A stretch of DNA of 64,000 nt from Candidatus Desulfovibrio intestinavium (GTDB lineage Bacteria; Desulfobacterota; Desulfovibrionia; Desulfovibrionales; Desulfovibrionaceae). The notes below the pieces were generated by a model. It saw only the letters and a list, made by a program, of their open reading frames with translations, had not been told where the DNA came from and did no database searches. The stretch spans positions 62,001 through 126,000 of the forward strand of contig DWZD01000019.1 in assembly GCA_019118345.1 (NCBI GenBank), given 5' to 3'. The first letter of the stretch is position 1; each line of letters opens with the position of its first letter. Positions 45,457 through 54,838 of the stretch are shown here, in pieces. The translations under genes and the position numbers were made by a program.

Positions 45457-47352
45457 ATGCCCCGCAAGCCCGCCCTGCCCCGGCCCTTCCGCCGCGCGGA
45501 CGCAACGGACGCGCCTGCCTGCCGGCCGGCCAGCGCCCAGCGCCGCGCGCGGGATGTCGCCCCTGCGTCCGCCTCGCGCCGTGCCGCCTTCGGCCCGCCG
45601 CAGCCCGCCTTCCTGCCCATGAGCCGCCCGGAAATGGCGGCCCTCGGCTGGGATGAGCTGGACGTGCTCTTCATCAGCGGCGACGCCTATGTGGATCACT
45701 ATTCCCTCGGCAGCGTCCTCCTCGCCCGCTGGCTCGTGGCCCACGGCTTCCGCGCCGGGCTGGTCTGCCAGCCCCGCTGGGACAGTCCCGACGATCTGCT
45801 GGTCATGGGCCGCCCGCGCCTCTTTGCCGGCGTCAGCGCCGGGGCGCTGGACTCCCTGCTGGCCCATTACACCGCCTTCCGCAAAAAACGCCATGATGAT
45901 GCCTATACTCCCGGCGGTCGCGCCGGTGCGCGCCCCAACCGCGCCTGCATCGTCTACGCCAACCTTGCCCGGCAGGCCTTCCCCGGCCTGCCTGTCGTCC
46001 TCGGCGGCATAGAAGCCTCCCTGCGGCGCGTCAGCCATTACGACTTCTGGACGGACAGCCTGCGCCGCTCCATCCTCATGGACGCCAAGGCCGATCTGCT
46101 CCTCTACGGCATGGGCGAACGCGCCACCCTCGAATGCGCCCGTCGCCTGCAAAACGGACAGGACATTCGCGGCATCGACGGCTCAGCCTGGCTGGACAGC
46201 CTCAACGCCGACGGCCTGCCCGCCCATCTGCCGCCCGAACTGGCCGCCAGCCCCGGCCTGCGCCTGCCATCCCATGAAAGCCTCAGGGACGATCCGCCGC
46301 AGCTCCTGCGCCAGACCCGCCTGCTCGAGCAGCAGGTGCACAGCCTCGACCGCTGGGCCTTTGAACCCGTGGGGCAGCGCGCCGTCGTCCTCGCCCGGCC
46401 CGCCGCGCCCCTGACAACCGGGGAAATGGACGCCCTCTACAGCCTGCCCTTCAGCCGCAAGGCCCATCCGTCCTACAGCGAAGCCGTGCCCGCCGAGGAA
46501 ATGCTGCGCACCAGCATCACCAGTCATCGGGGCTGCGGCGGCGGCTGCTCCTTCTGTTCCCTCGCCATTCATCAGGGAAGGCGCATCTCCTCCCGCTCGC
46601 AGGACTCCCTGCTGGCCGAAGCCCGTCAGCTCGCCGCCGATTTCCCCTCCCGGCGCGGCGGCCTCGCCATTTCCGATGTGGGCGGCCCCACGGCCAATAT
46701 GTGGCAGGGCCATTGCGCCCTCGAGGATCAGCGCAAGCCCGACGGTCATGCCCCCCGCTGCCGCCGCGAAAGCTGCTGCTTTCCCACGGTCTGCCGCGCC
46801 TTCATCACCCCGCAGTTGCGCCATGTCGAGCTGCTCCGCGCCATTCAGGCCCTGCCCGGCGTGCGGCAGGTGCGCGTGGCCAGCGGCGTGCGGGCCGACC
46901 TCGCCCTGCGCGAACCCGAAGCCCTCGCCGCCTATACCGGCGAATTCACCGGCGGACAGCTCAAGGTCGCTCCCGAACACTGCGTGCCCCATGTCCTTGC
47001 CCGCATGCGCAAGCCGCCTCTCGAAACCTTCGAGGCCTTTCTCGAAAGTTTCGTCCGCCAAAGCCGCCGCGCCGGTCGCGAACAGTACGTCGTCCCCTAC
47101 CTCATGAGCGGCTTTCCCGGCTGCACCGACGAGGACATGCGCACCCTCGCCCAGTGGCTTGCCCGACGCCACTGGACGCCCCAGCAGACCCAATGCTTCA
47201 TCCCCACCCCCGGCAGCCTCGCCACCGCCATGTTCTATGCCGGATGCGACGAAAACGGCGAACCGCTCCACGTCGCCCGCACCGACGCCCAACGCCTGCG
47301 CCAGCACCGCATTCTCATGCCCCGTTTCGGTCGCCCCCGTCCGGCCTCCTGA
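45457..47352 (+). CDS. YgiQ-family radical SAM protein (UPF0313)
   Basis: 631 residues. The family N-terminus FLPMSRPEMAALGWDELDVL is preceded here by about 50 extra basic/Ala-rich residues. The GDAYVDH motif and the radical SAM cluster GCGGGCSFCSLAIHQGR (C-x3-C-x2-C) are intact, and a Cys-rich segment (CRRESCCFPTVC) and KVAPEHC follow. YgiQ proteins are widespread in anaerobes and their reaction is not established. It begins eight bases after the EF-hand gene. Confidence 0.85.
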   Translation: MPRKPALPRPFRRADATDAPACRPASAQRRARDVAPASASRRAAFGPPQPAFLPMSRPEMAALGWDELDVLFISGDAYVDHYSLGSVLLARWLVAHGFRAGLVCQPRWDSPDDLLVMGRPRLFAGVSAGALDSLLAHYTAFRKKRHDDAYTPGGRAGARPNRACIVYANLARQAFPGLPVVLGGIEASLRRVSHYDFWTDSLRRSILMDAKADLLLYGMGERATLECARRLQNGQDIRGIDGSAWLDSLNADGLPAHLPPELAASPGLRLPSHESLRDDPPQLLRQTRLLEQQVHSLDRWAFEPVGQRAVVLARPAAPLTTGEMDALYSLPFSRKAHPSYSEAVPAEEMLRTSITSHRGCGGGCSFCSLAIHQGRRISSRSQDSLLAEARQLAADFPSRRGGLAISDVGGPTANMWQGHCALEDQRKPDGHAPRCRRESCCFPTVCRAFITPQLRHVELLRAIQALPGVRQVRVASGVRADLALREPEALAAYTGEFTGGQLKVAPEHCVPHVLARMRKPPLETFEAFLESFVRQSRRAGREQYVVPYLMSGFPGCTDEDMRTLAQWLARRHWTPQQTQCFIPTPGSLATAMFYAGCDENGEPLHVARTDAQRLRQHRILMPRFGRPRPAS

Positions 47353-47676
47353 TGCGGTTTTTCCTGTTTTTTCCCGGGGCGGAAAACCTGTTGTGCGCAA
47401 AAGGCCCTTCCTCCCCCTGCCCCGCCTTTCCCCAAACGTTGCAGGGTCACTGCCCTCCCTCGTGGCCCGGCCGGGCGTCGCGCGCCTGCCGCGACGGCAT
47501 TCATCCGGACTGGCAACGTCTTTTGGGGGCTGGGCCATCTCCCCGCCCCCAAGCCTGCCCGAAAGAAAGGCCGCGGGGCGGGGGAGGCAAAAACGCTTTG
47601 AGATGTGCGCGGATTCTGCTAAGCTGACGCAACTTTGCCAGATTAGGGCATATCAACCCCAACCAAGGCGGTTCGC
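47353..47676. other. Intergenic region before pyrH with degenerate palindrome-like sequence
   Basis: 324 bases without a supported gene. Positions 47367-47425 (TTTTTTCCCGGGGCGG, then AACCTGTTGTGCGCA) resemble a degraded copy of the palindrome at 61399-61444. CCTTTCCCCAAACGTT (from 47424) recalls sequence near 8025. The pyrH promoter is at the right end. Confidence 0.4.
47598..47625 (+). promoter_or_regulatory. Promoter of the pyrH operon
   Basis: TTGAGA, 16 bases, then TAAGCT preceded by TGC, about 50 bases before the pyrH ATG. Confidence 0.55.
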
Positions 47677-48393
47677 ATGGCGACATTGAAATACAGACGC
47701 GTGCTGCTCAAGCTGAGCGGCGAGGCGCTGGCAGGAGAGCACAAGACCGGCATTGATCCGGATACGGTTGCGGCCATTTGCGACGAGATCGGGGGGCTGC
47801 TGGAAATGGGCGTCGAGCTGGCGCTGGTGATCGGCGGCGGCAACATTTTTCGCGGGCTTTCCGGGTCGGCCAAGGGCATGGAGCGTTCCTCGGCGGACTA
47901 CATGGGCATGCTGGCCACGGTGCTCAACGCGCTGGCGGTGCAGGACAGGCTGGAGAAGCAGGGCTTTCCCACCCGGGTTCTGTCGGCCATCGACATGCAG
48001 GAAGTGTGCGAACCGTTCATCCGCCGTCGTGCCCTGCGGCATCTGGAGAAGGGCCGGGTGGTCATCTGCGCGGCGGGAACGGGCAATCCCTATTTCACCA
48101 CGGACACCACGGCGGCATTGCGGGGCATGGAGCTGAAGTGCGACGCCATCATCAAGGCCACCAAGGTGGACGGCATCTACGACAAGGATCCGGCCAAGCA
48201 CAGCGATGCGGTGAAGTTCGACAGCATCAGCTATGACGAGACGCTCTCGCGGCATTTGGGCGTGATGGATGCGGCGGCCTTTGCGCTGGTGCGCGACAAC
48301 AACGTGCCGATCATCGTCTGCCGCATGTTTGGCGGGGACATCCGCCGCGCGGTCATGGGCGAGGCCGTGGGCACCATTGTGCATGACTGCTAG
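47677..48393 (+). CDS. pyrH: UMP kinase
   Basis: 238 residues of the hexameric bacterial type: [35 protein letters not shown] and the DGIYDKDP nucleotide loop. It makes UDP from UMP and is normally controlled by GTP and UTP. First gene of the pyrH-frr-uppS-cdsA-dxr-rseP series. Confidence 0.97.
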   Translation: MATLKYRRVLLKLSGEALAGEHKTGIDPDTVAAICDEIGGLLEMGVELALVIGGGNIFRGLSGSAKGMERSSADYMGMLATVLNALAVQDRLEKQGFPTRVLSAIDMQEVCEPFIRRRALRHLEKGRVVICAAGTGNPYFTTDTTAALRGMELKCDAIIKATKVDGIYDKDPAKHSDAVKFDSISYDETLSRHLGVMDAAAFALVRDNNVPIIVCRMFGGDIRRAVMGEAVGTIVHDC

Positions 48394-48457
48394 CCGGGCG
48401 CCGGGCCGCAGAGGCCTGCCCGCTGGCCAATGACAGTACGACTTCAGGAGTTGTTGC

Positions 48458-49018
48458 ATGGATATTGACACCATCCTTCTTGACACGGAAGAGCGCATGG
48501 ACAAGGCCATGTCCGCGCTGGATCGCGAATTTGCCAAACTGCGCACGGGCCGGGCGTCCACCGCGCTGGTGGACGGCATCAAGGCCGATTATTACGGCAC
48601 GCCCACGCCCATTTCGCAAATGGCCTCGGTGGCGGTGCCGGACAGCCGCACCATCACCATCCAGCCCTGGGACAAGGGCGGCATTGCCGTGGTGGAAAAG
48701 GCCATTCTCAAATCCGATCTCGGCCTGACGCCGGTCAACGACGGCAAGGTCATCCGCATCAGCATTCCGCCGCTCACCGAGGAGCGCCGCAAGGAACTGG
48801 TCAAGGTTTCGCGCAAGTACGGCGAGGAAGCCAAGGTGGCGGTGCGCAATGTGCGCCGCGACGCCAACGACAGCCTGAAGAAGCTGGAGAAGGACAAGGC
48901 CATTACCGAGGACGAACAGAAAAAGGCCGAGGCCGACGTGCAGAAGCTCACCGACAAATATGTGGGCGAAGTGGACAAGCGCTGCGCGGCCAAGGAAAAG
49001 GAAATCATGGACATCTAG
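48458..49018 (+). CDS. frr: Ribosome recycling factor
   Basis: 186 residues, full length: [35 protein letters not shown] and the C-terminal [15 protein letters not shown] helix. With EF-G it splits post-termination ribosomes. AGGAG precedes the ATG. Confidence 0.97.
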   Translation: MDIDTILLDTEERMDKAMSALDREFAKLRTGRASTALVDGIKADYYGTPTPISQMASVAVPDSRTITIQPWDKGGIAVVEKAILKSDLGLTPVNDGKVIRISIPPLTEERRKELVKVSRKYGEEAKVAVRNVRRDANDSLKKLEKDKAITEDEQKKAEADVQKLTDKYVGEVDKRCAAKEKEIMDI

Positions 49019-49055
49019 GCGACCTGCCACGGCCCCGCCGGACGGGGCCGTTCTT

Positions 49056-49784
49056 ATGCGTATGGAACAGCAATTTCCCCTTCTTCCCCGGCATCTGGCC
49101 ATCATCATGGACGGCAACGGCCGCTGGGCCCAGGCGCGCGGTCTGGCGCGCGTGGACGGCCACCGGGCCGGGGCCGAGGCCGTGCGCACGGTGGTGACCG
49201 AATGCCGCCGTCTGGGCATCCCGCATCTGACGCTCTATGCCTTTTCCAGCGAGAACTGGAACCGCCCGAAAGCCGAGGTGGCGGCCCTGTTCGGCTTGTT
49301 GCTGGATTTTCTGGGAGTGGAAGTGCCGCGCATGGAGCGCGAGGACATTCGCCTGATGGTGCTCGGCGATGTGGACGGCCTGCCGCTGGCCCAGCGCACG
49401 GCCCTGCGGCACGGCATGAGCCGCACGGCCCATTGCCGGAGCATGACGCTCAATCTGGCGCTCAATTACGGGGGCCGGGCCGAGATTGTGCGCGCCGCGC
49501 GCCGCATGGCCGAGGCCGGGATCGCGCCGGACGGCTATACCGAGGAACGCTTTGCGGACTTCCTCTACACGGAGGGCCAGCCCGACCCGGATCTGCTGGT
49601 GCGCACCAGCGGCGAACAGCGCCTGAGCAATTATCTGCTGTACCAGTGCGCCTACAGCGAATTTTATTTCACGCCCGTGGCGTGGCCCGATTTCGGCGTG
49701 GAGGCGCTGCACGAGGCGCTGCGGGTCTATGCCGGACGTTCGCGCCGTTTCGGCAAAACGCAGGAGCAAATTGATGGCCGTTGA
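49056..49784 (+). CDS. uppS: Undecaprenyl diphosphate synthase (cis-prenyltransferase)
   Basis: 242 residues from the ATG at 49056 (240 from 49062). Motifs: HLAIIMDGNGRWA with the catalytic Asp, FSSENWNRP, and the C-terminal DLLVRTSGEQRLSNYLL and YSEFYF. It makes the C55 lipid carrier for peptidoglycan and other glycans. There is no Shine-Dalgarno; instead a GGCCCCG/CGGGGCC hairpin (49031-49049) ends six bases before the ATG, so translation may depend on read-through from frr. Confidence 0.95.
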   Translation: MRMEQQFPLLPRHLAIIMDGNGRWAQARGLARVDGHRAGAEAVRTVVTECRRLGIPHLTLYAFSSENWNRPKAEVAALFGLLLDFLGVEVPRMEREDIRLMVLGDVDGLPLAQRTALRHGMSRTAHCRSMTLNLALNYGGRAEIVRAARRMAEAGIAPDGYTEERFADFLYTEGQPDPDLLVRTSGEQRLSNYLLYQCAYSEFYFTPVAWPDFGVEALHEALRVYAGRSRRFGKTQEQIDGR

Positions 49785-50580
49785 TCACGCTACCGATATT
49801 CGCCGCATCATGACGGGCCTCATTCTGGGGGGCCTGCTGATCCTTGTGCTGCTTGTGCGCGGCCTGCCGTTGCTGGCGGTCATTCTGGCGGTTTCCGCGC
49901 TGGGGCTGTGGGAATTTTTCTCCCTGTTCTGGGGGCCGCGCGGCCGCATTCCCAGCCGCATCTGTGCCATTGCCCTGGGCTGGGGCATGATCCTCCTGAG
50001 CTGGATGCACCGCCCGCAGGATGCGCTGGTCTGTCTGGGCGCAGGCTTTGTGCTGGCGGCCATGAGTTTTCTTTTCCGCTGGGATGTCATCGAAGAGGAC
50101 GTGTTTTCCTCCAGCGGCATCTTCATGGCCGGGCTGGCCTATGTGCCGCTGCTGCTCCTGCCCGCCACCTACCTGTCGTCGGTCAAGCTCTTCTTCGTGC
50201 TGGCCGCGGTGGCGGCCTCGGACACGGCGGCCTACTTCGTGGGCACGCGCTGCGGGCATCACAAGCTCTGGCCCCGGGTCAGTCCCAACAAGAGTTCGGA
50301 AGGGGCGGTGGGCAGTCTGGTGGCCTGCGTCATTTTCTGCGTCGTGTACGGCCTGTGTCTCGGCAAGGCCAACTGGTTTGCCTTTGCCCTGCTGGGCGTG
50401 GCCATCAATGCCTTCGCCCAGGTGGGCGATCTGTTCGAGTCCGCGCTCAAGCGTTCGGTGAACGTCAAGGATTCCGGGAATCTGCTGCCGGGTCACGGCG
50501 GCGTGCTGGATCGGGCCGACAGCGTGCTCTTTGCCATGCCCATGTTTGCCGTGGTGGATCAGTGGTTCTGCTTTTTCTGA
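49774..50580 (+). CDS. cdsA: Phosphatidate cytidylyltransferase
   Basis: 268 residues from the ATG at 49774 (CAGGAG upstream), overlapping uppS by 11 bases. Seven or eight membrane helices, with the family signature near the end: KRSVNVKDSGNLLPGHGG, then LDRADS. It converts phosphatidic acid and CTP to CDP-diacylglycerol for phospholipid synthesis. Confidence 0.93.
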   Translation: MAVDHATDIRRIMTGLILGGLLILVLLVRGLPLLAVILAVSALGLWEFFSLFWGPRGRIPSRICAIALGWGMILLSWMHRPQDALVCLGAGFVLAAMSFLFRWDVIEEDVFSSSGIFMAGLAYVPLLLLPATYLSSVKLFFVLAAVAASDTAAYFVGTRCGHHKLWPRVSPNKSSEGAVGSLVACVIFCVVYGLCLGKANWFAFALLGVAINAFAQVGDLFESALKRSVNVKDSGNLLPGHGGVLDRADSVLFAMPMFAVVDQWFCFF

Positions 50581-50809
50581 GGCGGCGCACGGGCGGTCTG
50601 CCGCCGTGCCGCGCCGTTGCGGCGGGCGGCCCGGGGCAGCCGTCCCGCCGTGGCTGAAGGGCCGTTGCGGCCCGCAAACATGCGCCGTCGGCGGCAGCGG
50701 AACAGGGGTTTCGTTGCGGTTGGCGGCATTTTCCCGCTGTGCGCCCGGCAAGCCTGCTGACTTGCGCCGCCATGCGGGATGTGGCCGCACCATGCGGCAA
50801 GGTGAAACT

Positions 50810-52123
50810 ATGTCCAACTGCTGGCCGGGTCGCGACGGCCCGGCAATCCATTATATCTCGGCCGCGCCCTCGCCGGAATGGCAGGAACGGGAGCGGCACG
50901 AGCTTGTCATTCTGGGTTCCACGGGTTCCATTGGCCGCAATGCGCTGGACGTGGTGGACAGTCATCCCCGGCACTTTCATGTGCTGGCCCTGTCCTGCGC
51001 GCGCAATGTGGACATGCTGGCCCGGCAGGCCCGGCGCTACAAGCCGCGCCTGCTGGCCGTGCTTGACGAGGAATCGGCCTACGATCTGCGTGCGCTCCTG
51101 CCGCCGGACTATCAGCCGGAAATCCTTGTGGGGCCGCAGGGCTATGCGGCGGCGGCCTCCCTGCCCGAGGCCGACACCGTGCTGTCGGCGCAGGTGGGCG
51201 CGGCAGGGCTGGAAGGTACGCTGGCCGCGGCGCTGGCGGGCAAGGTCATCTGTCTGGCCAACAAGGAATCGCTGGTGCTGGCCGGCGAGCTGGTGCGCCA
51301 GATCTGCGAGCGCACCGGCGCGGCCATTCTGCCCGTGGATTCGGAGCACAATGCCATTTTTCAATGTCTGGCGGCGCAGGGCCAGGAGGCGGCCCGGCTG
51401 CTGCTCACGGCTTCGGGCGGCCCGTTCCGGGATTGCGACGCCGAGACCTTGCGCCATGTCACGCGCGAGCAGGCGCTCAATCATCCCAATTGGGTCATGG
51501 GGGCCAAGATCAGCATTGATTCGGCCAGCATGATGAACAAGGCCCTTGAGGTGGTGGAAGCCTTCCATCTCTACGGGGTTCCGGCGGAGCGCATCGACGT
51601 GCTGGTGCATCCGCAGTCGCTGGTGCATTCGCTGGTGCGGCTGCGGGACGGCAGCCTGCTGGCCCAGCTGGGTACGGCGGACATGCGCCTGCCGCTGGCC
51701 CATTGCCTGCTCTGGCCGCACACGCAGGATTGCGGCGTGCCGCCGCTGGATCTGACCGCCGCGCCCGCGCTGACCTTCCGGCAGCCGGATACGGAGCGCT
51801 TTCCGGCCCTGACCTTTGCCCGGCGCGCCCTGCGCGAACGGGGCGGACTGTGCGTGGTGATGAACGCGGCCAATGAGGCCGCCGTGGAACTCTTCCTGGC
51901 CGGGCGCTGTTCCTTCCTTGACATTACGCGTTTCATCGAGGAGGCCATGAACCGTCATGCCGCCACCCGGCCCGGTCATACGCCGCTCTGCGGAAAATTG
52001 ACGGCGCCGGTCGGCGATGCACTTGCCCTTCGCGCGGAAGTGGCTACCTATGTGGAACGTATAGAACGCCTTGACCAAGAGAGCCGCGCGCTGGTGCACG
52101 CACTGGCGGGCGACGGAGCCTGA
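50810..52123 (+). CDS. dxr: 1-deoxy-D-xylulose 5-phosphate reductoisomerase
   Basis: 437 residues from the ATG at 50810 (AAGGTGA upstream). The NADPH site is GSTGSIGRNALDVV. ANKESLVLAGEL, LPVDSEHNAIFQ, TASGGPFRD, HPNWVMGAKISIDSASMMNK and the HPQSLVHS motif are all present. It catalyses the committed step of the methylerythritol phosphate route to isoprenoids, feeding UppS. The N-terminus is about 30 residues longer than in E. coli Dxr. The 229-base gap before it contains nothing recognised. Confidence 0.95.
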   Translation: MSNCWPGRDGPAIHYISAAPSPEWQERERHELVILGSTGSIGRNALDVVDSHPRHFHVLALSCARNVDMLARQARRYKPRLLAVLDEESAYDLRALLPPDYQPEILVGPQGYAAAASLPEADTVLSAQVGAAGLEGTLAAALAGKVICLANKESLVLAGELVRQICERTGAAILPVDSEHNAIFQCLAAQGQEAARLLLTASGGPFRDCDAETLRHVTREQALNHPNWVMGAKISIDSASMMNKALEVVEAFHLYGVPAERIDVLVHPQSLVHSLVRLRDGSLLAQLGTADMRLPLAHCLLWPHTQDCGVPPLDLTAAPALTFRQPDTERFPALTFARRALRERGGLCVVMNAANEAAVELFLAGRCSFLDITRFIEEAMNRHAATRPGHTPLCGKLTAPVGDALALRAEVATYVERIERLDQESRALVHALAGDGA

Positions 52124-52124
52124 T

Positions 52125-53240
52125 ATGATCCTGACCATCGTTGCCGCCGTCATTGTCTTGGGCGGCTTGATTTTCTTCCATGAACTCGGTCATTTTGCCG
52201 TAGCCCGCTGCTTGGGCATGGGGGTGACCACCTTTTCGCTGGGCTTTGGCCCCAAGCTCCTCAAATGGCGGCGCGGCAAGACCGAATACGCCCTTTCGCT
52301 GGTGCCCCTGGGCGGTTATGTGGCGCTCGTGGGCGAGAGCAAGGACGCCGATCTGCCCGAGGGCTTTACCCGGGAGGAGAGCTTTTCCCTGCGGCCCGCG
52401 TGGCAGCGTCTGCTGGTGGTGCTGGCCGGGCCGCTGGCCAATGTGCTGGTGGCGTGGTGGCTCTGCTGGGCGCTTTGCCTCGGCTGGGGGCAGGCTATTC
52501 TGCTGCCGCAGGTGGGCAGCGTGGTGGCGGACAGCCCGGCCGCTGCCGCCGGGCTGCAACGCGGCGACCTCATCCTGCGGGTCAACGAGACCGACACCCC
52601 GGACTGGCAGCGCATGGCCGATGCCATCGGAGCCAGCAATGGGCAGCCTGTGACGCTCTCGGTGCTGCGCCCCCTGCCCACGGCCTCGGACGAGTTGCGG
52701 GCGGGCCTGCCCGAGACCGGCGAGGAATTGCGCCTGACCCTGACCCCCAAGCGCGCCCAGCGGACAACCATTTTTGGCGAAAAGGAAGAGGCCTGGCTCA
52801 TCGGCATCGGCGTGAGCGGCAACATGCGCTATGAGGAGCTGAACTTCGGCGAAGCGGCGCTGGCCGGCGCGCGCCAGACCTGGGGCATGGTGGAGCTGAC
52901 GGCCGAGAGCTTTCTCAAGCTGCTGCAGCGGGTGGTGCCGCTGGATCAGGTGGGCGGCCCCATCATGATCGCTCAGCTCGTGGGCGAACAGGCCCAGCAG
53001 GGCTTGGCGGGCGTGCTGGGGCTGGCGGCCCTCATCAGCATCAATCTGGCCATCCTCAACCTGCTGCCCGTGCCGGTGCTGGACGGCGGCACCGCGCTCT
53101 TCTGCCTCATCGAGATCATCTTCCGGCGTCCCGTGCATGAAAAGGTGCAGGAATGGGGCATGCGGCTGGGGCTGGCGCTGCTGGTCTCCCTCATGCTGCT
53201 GGCCACCTACAACGATATTGTCCGCATCATCACGGGGTAG
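52125..53240 (+). CDS. rseP: Site-2 intramembrane zinc metalloprotease RseP
   Basis: 371 residues, one base after the dxr stop. Zinc motif HELGH is in the first membrane helix, a single PDZ domain (VGSVVADSPAAAAGLQRGD) follows, and NLLPVPVLDGG completes the active site. It cleaves membrane-bound anti-sigma factors and signal-peptide remnants. E. coli RseP has two PDZ domains; this protein shows one clear copy. GxxG-type beta-loop sequence (LGGYV) is also present. Confidence 0.93.
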   Translation: MILTIVAAVIVLGGLIFFHELGHFAVARCLGMGVTTFSLGFGPKLLKWRRGKTEYALSLVPLGGYVALVGESKDADLPEGFTREESFSLRPAWQRLLVVLAGPLANVLVAWWLCWALCLGWGQAILLPQVGSVVADSPAAAAGLQRGDLILRVNETDTPDWQRMADAIGASNGQPVTLSVLRPLPTASDELRAGLPETGEELRLTLTPKRAQRTTIFGEKEEAWLIGIGVSGNMRYEELNFGEAALAGARQTWGMVELTAESFLKLLQRVVPLDQVGGPIMIAQLVGEQAQQGLAGVLGLAALISINLAILNLLPVPVLDGGTALFCLIEIIFRRPVHEKVQEWGMRLGLALLVSLMLLATYNDIVRIITG

Positions 53241-53243
53241 GCC

Positions 53244-54074
53244 ATGACGGGCACCGGGCTGGAACTCATCCTCAATGCCGCCGAAGGGGCCTTGCAAATC
53301 CTGCTGACGCAGGACGAACAACTGCTGGCCGCGCAGGAATGGCACCGGCCCGAACGCGCCACGGAAATTCTCGCGCCCGCGCTGGCCGACATGCTGCGCC
53401 GGCTGGATGTGCCCCTGTCCGCCCTGCGTCGCATTGCCTGCGTGCGCGGGCCGGGTTCCTTTACCGGCATCCGGCTGGTGCTGGCCACGGCGGCGGCCCT
53501 GCGCCGCGTGCACGGGGCGCGGCTGGCCGGGCTGGACTATCTGCAATGTCTGGCCACCTCGGCGGTGATGGCGCGCGGCATGCTCTGGGGCGGGCAGGTG
53601 CATGTGCTGACCCATGCCCGGCGCAATCTGGTGCATTACCAGCCCTTCATGGCCTTTGGCCCCATCATCCCGGCCTATGCGACGGCTCCCGTACGCCTGC
53701 TTGCGCCGCAGGAGGCCCTGGACGCGGTGCTGGCCGCCGTGGGGGATCGGGCCGCCCATGAGCCGCCGCAGAGCCATGCCGGGCTGCCGCTGGTCTGCGG
53801 CAGCGCCCTCGCGCGACATCCCGTCTTTGCGCCGCTGGACGAACGCAAGGATCTGGACGCCCTGCCGCGCCTGATCACGCCATCCACGGATGCCCTGCGC
53901 CTGCTGGCCCGACATGGGGACTATTTTCCCGAGGACGTGGAACCGCTCTATGTGCGGCCTTGCGACGCCGTGGAAAATCTGCCCGAACTTTCGCGGCGTC
54001 AGGGGCTGGACAGCGCGGCCACCCTGGCCGAGCTGGAACGCCTGCTGCATCTGCCGCCGCGCAGCGAGTGCTGA
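53244..54074 (+). CDS. tsaB: TsaB-like tRNA threonylcarbamoyladenosine (t6A) protein
   Basis: 276 residues, starting three bases after rseP. The GPGSFTGIRLVLATA motif is characteristic of TsaB/YeaZ, the ASKHA-fold partner of TsaD in making t6A at position 37 of ANN-decoding tRNAs. Length exceeds E. coli TsaB (about 231) through an insertion in the middle (RNLVHYQPFMAFGPIIPAY). No tsaD or tsaE is in the window. Confidence 0.8.
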   Translation: MTGTGLELILNAAEGALQILLTQDEQLLAAQEWHRPERATEILAPALADMLRRLDVPLSALRRIACVRGPGSFTGIRLVLATAAALRRVHGARLAGLDYLQCLATSAVMARGMLWGGQVHVLTHARRNLVHYQPFMAFGPIIPAYATAPVRLLAPQEALDAVLAAVGDRAAHEPPQSHAGLPLVCGSALARHPVFAPLDERKDLDALPRLITPSTDALRLLARHGDYFPEDVEPLYVRPCDAVENLPELSRRQGLDSAATLAELERLLHLPPRSEC

Positions 54075-54088
54075 GGCCCGGCAGCGTC

Positions 54089-54604
54089 ATGCCCGCATTG
54101 CTGGAAAGCGCCGCCCCCTGTCCCGAGCACTGCCTGCTGCAATGCCGGCTGTCGTGGATTGTCTACATCCGCCCCCTGCTCACGCTGGGCATGCTGCTCC
54201 TTGTGGGCCTGGGAGCGCAAATCCACATGCCGCCCTGGGCGCTGCCGGTCTGGGCCGCTGTGGCCGTGGCGGGCGCGGGTCTGCTCTATCACATCTGCTG
54301 GTTGCGCACGGTGCGCCTGTATGCGGATGCCGCGGGCGTCTGGCTCTACCGGGGCATTCTGCCCTGGCGGCGCGGGGCGATGCTCATCAAATGGCGGGAT
54401 ATGGAGGACGCGGGCTTTTTGCCCGGTTTCGGCAGCTGGCTGTTCAATGCCTACACCATCCGCATCGGCAACCGTTTTGACCGGCAGCATGATCTGATCA
54501 TGCACCATGCCCACGACGGGCGGGAAGTGGCCACACGGCTCAACGCCCTGCACGGCCGCTTTTGCCTCGCCCCCGATAATCCCTCCGAGGATGCGGGCCA
54601 CTGA
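54089..54604 (+). CDS. Small membrane protein with possible bacterial PH-like domain
   Basis: 171 residues from the ATG at 54089. Two adjacent membrane helices (ITLGMLLLVGLGA-type and VWAAVAVAGAGLLYHICW) are followed by a beta-rich soluble part (VRLYADAAGVWLYRGILPW, IKWRDMEDAGF, NAYTIRIGN) like the membrane-attached bacterial PH domains of YdbS-type proteins. Function unknown. It is the last gene of the rightward operon, before a strong terminator. Confidence 0.6.
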   Translation: MPALLESAAPCPEHCLLQCRLSWIVYIRPLLTLGMLLLVGLGAQIHMPPWALPVWAAVAVAGAGLLYHICWLRTVRLYADAAGVWLYRGILPWRRGAMLIKWRDMEDAGFLPGFGSWLFNAYTIRIGNRFDRQHDLIMHHAHDGREVATRLNALHGRFCLAPDNPSEDAGH

Positions 54605-54746
54605 CAGCCTGCCAGCCGCTCGTCGCAACGGGCACGGCCCGGGCCGCCATTTGCTTGCCGGCACGTGCCGGGGCGAAGCCGCCAGCTGGAGGACAGCCTA
54701 AGGCCGAAGCCCCGCCGCAGACCGCAGGCGCAAATCGCAGACGCAG

Positions 54747-54773
54747 AAAGGCCGCCCCTCGGGGCGGCCTTTT
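54747..54773. terminator. Bidirectional terminator between convergent genes
   Basis: AAAGGCCGCCCC pairs with GGGGCGGCCTTTT through a CTCG loop. The T/A flanks serve the rightward membrane-protein gene and, less strongly, the leftward TPR gene. Confidence 0.85.
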
Positions 54774-54838
54774 CGTCCGTTCGCAAGCGGCGGCGGAAAA
54801 CGCATTGCGACTGGCGCCGGGCATGGCGCTGCCGGGCT

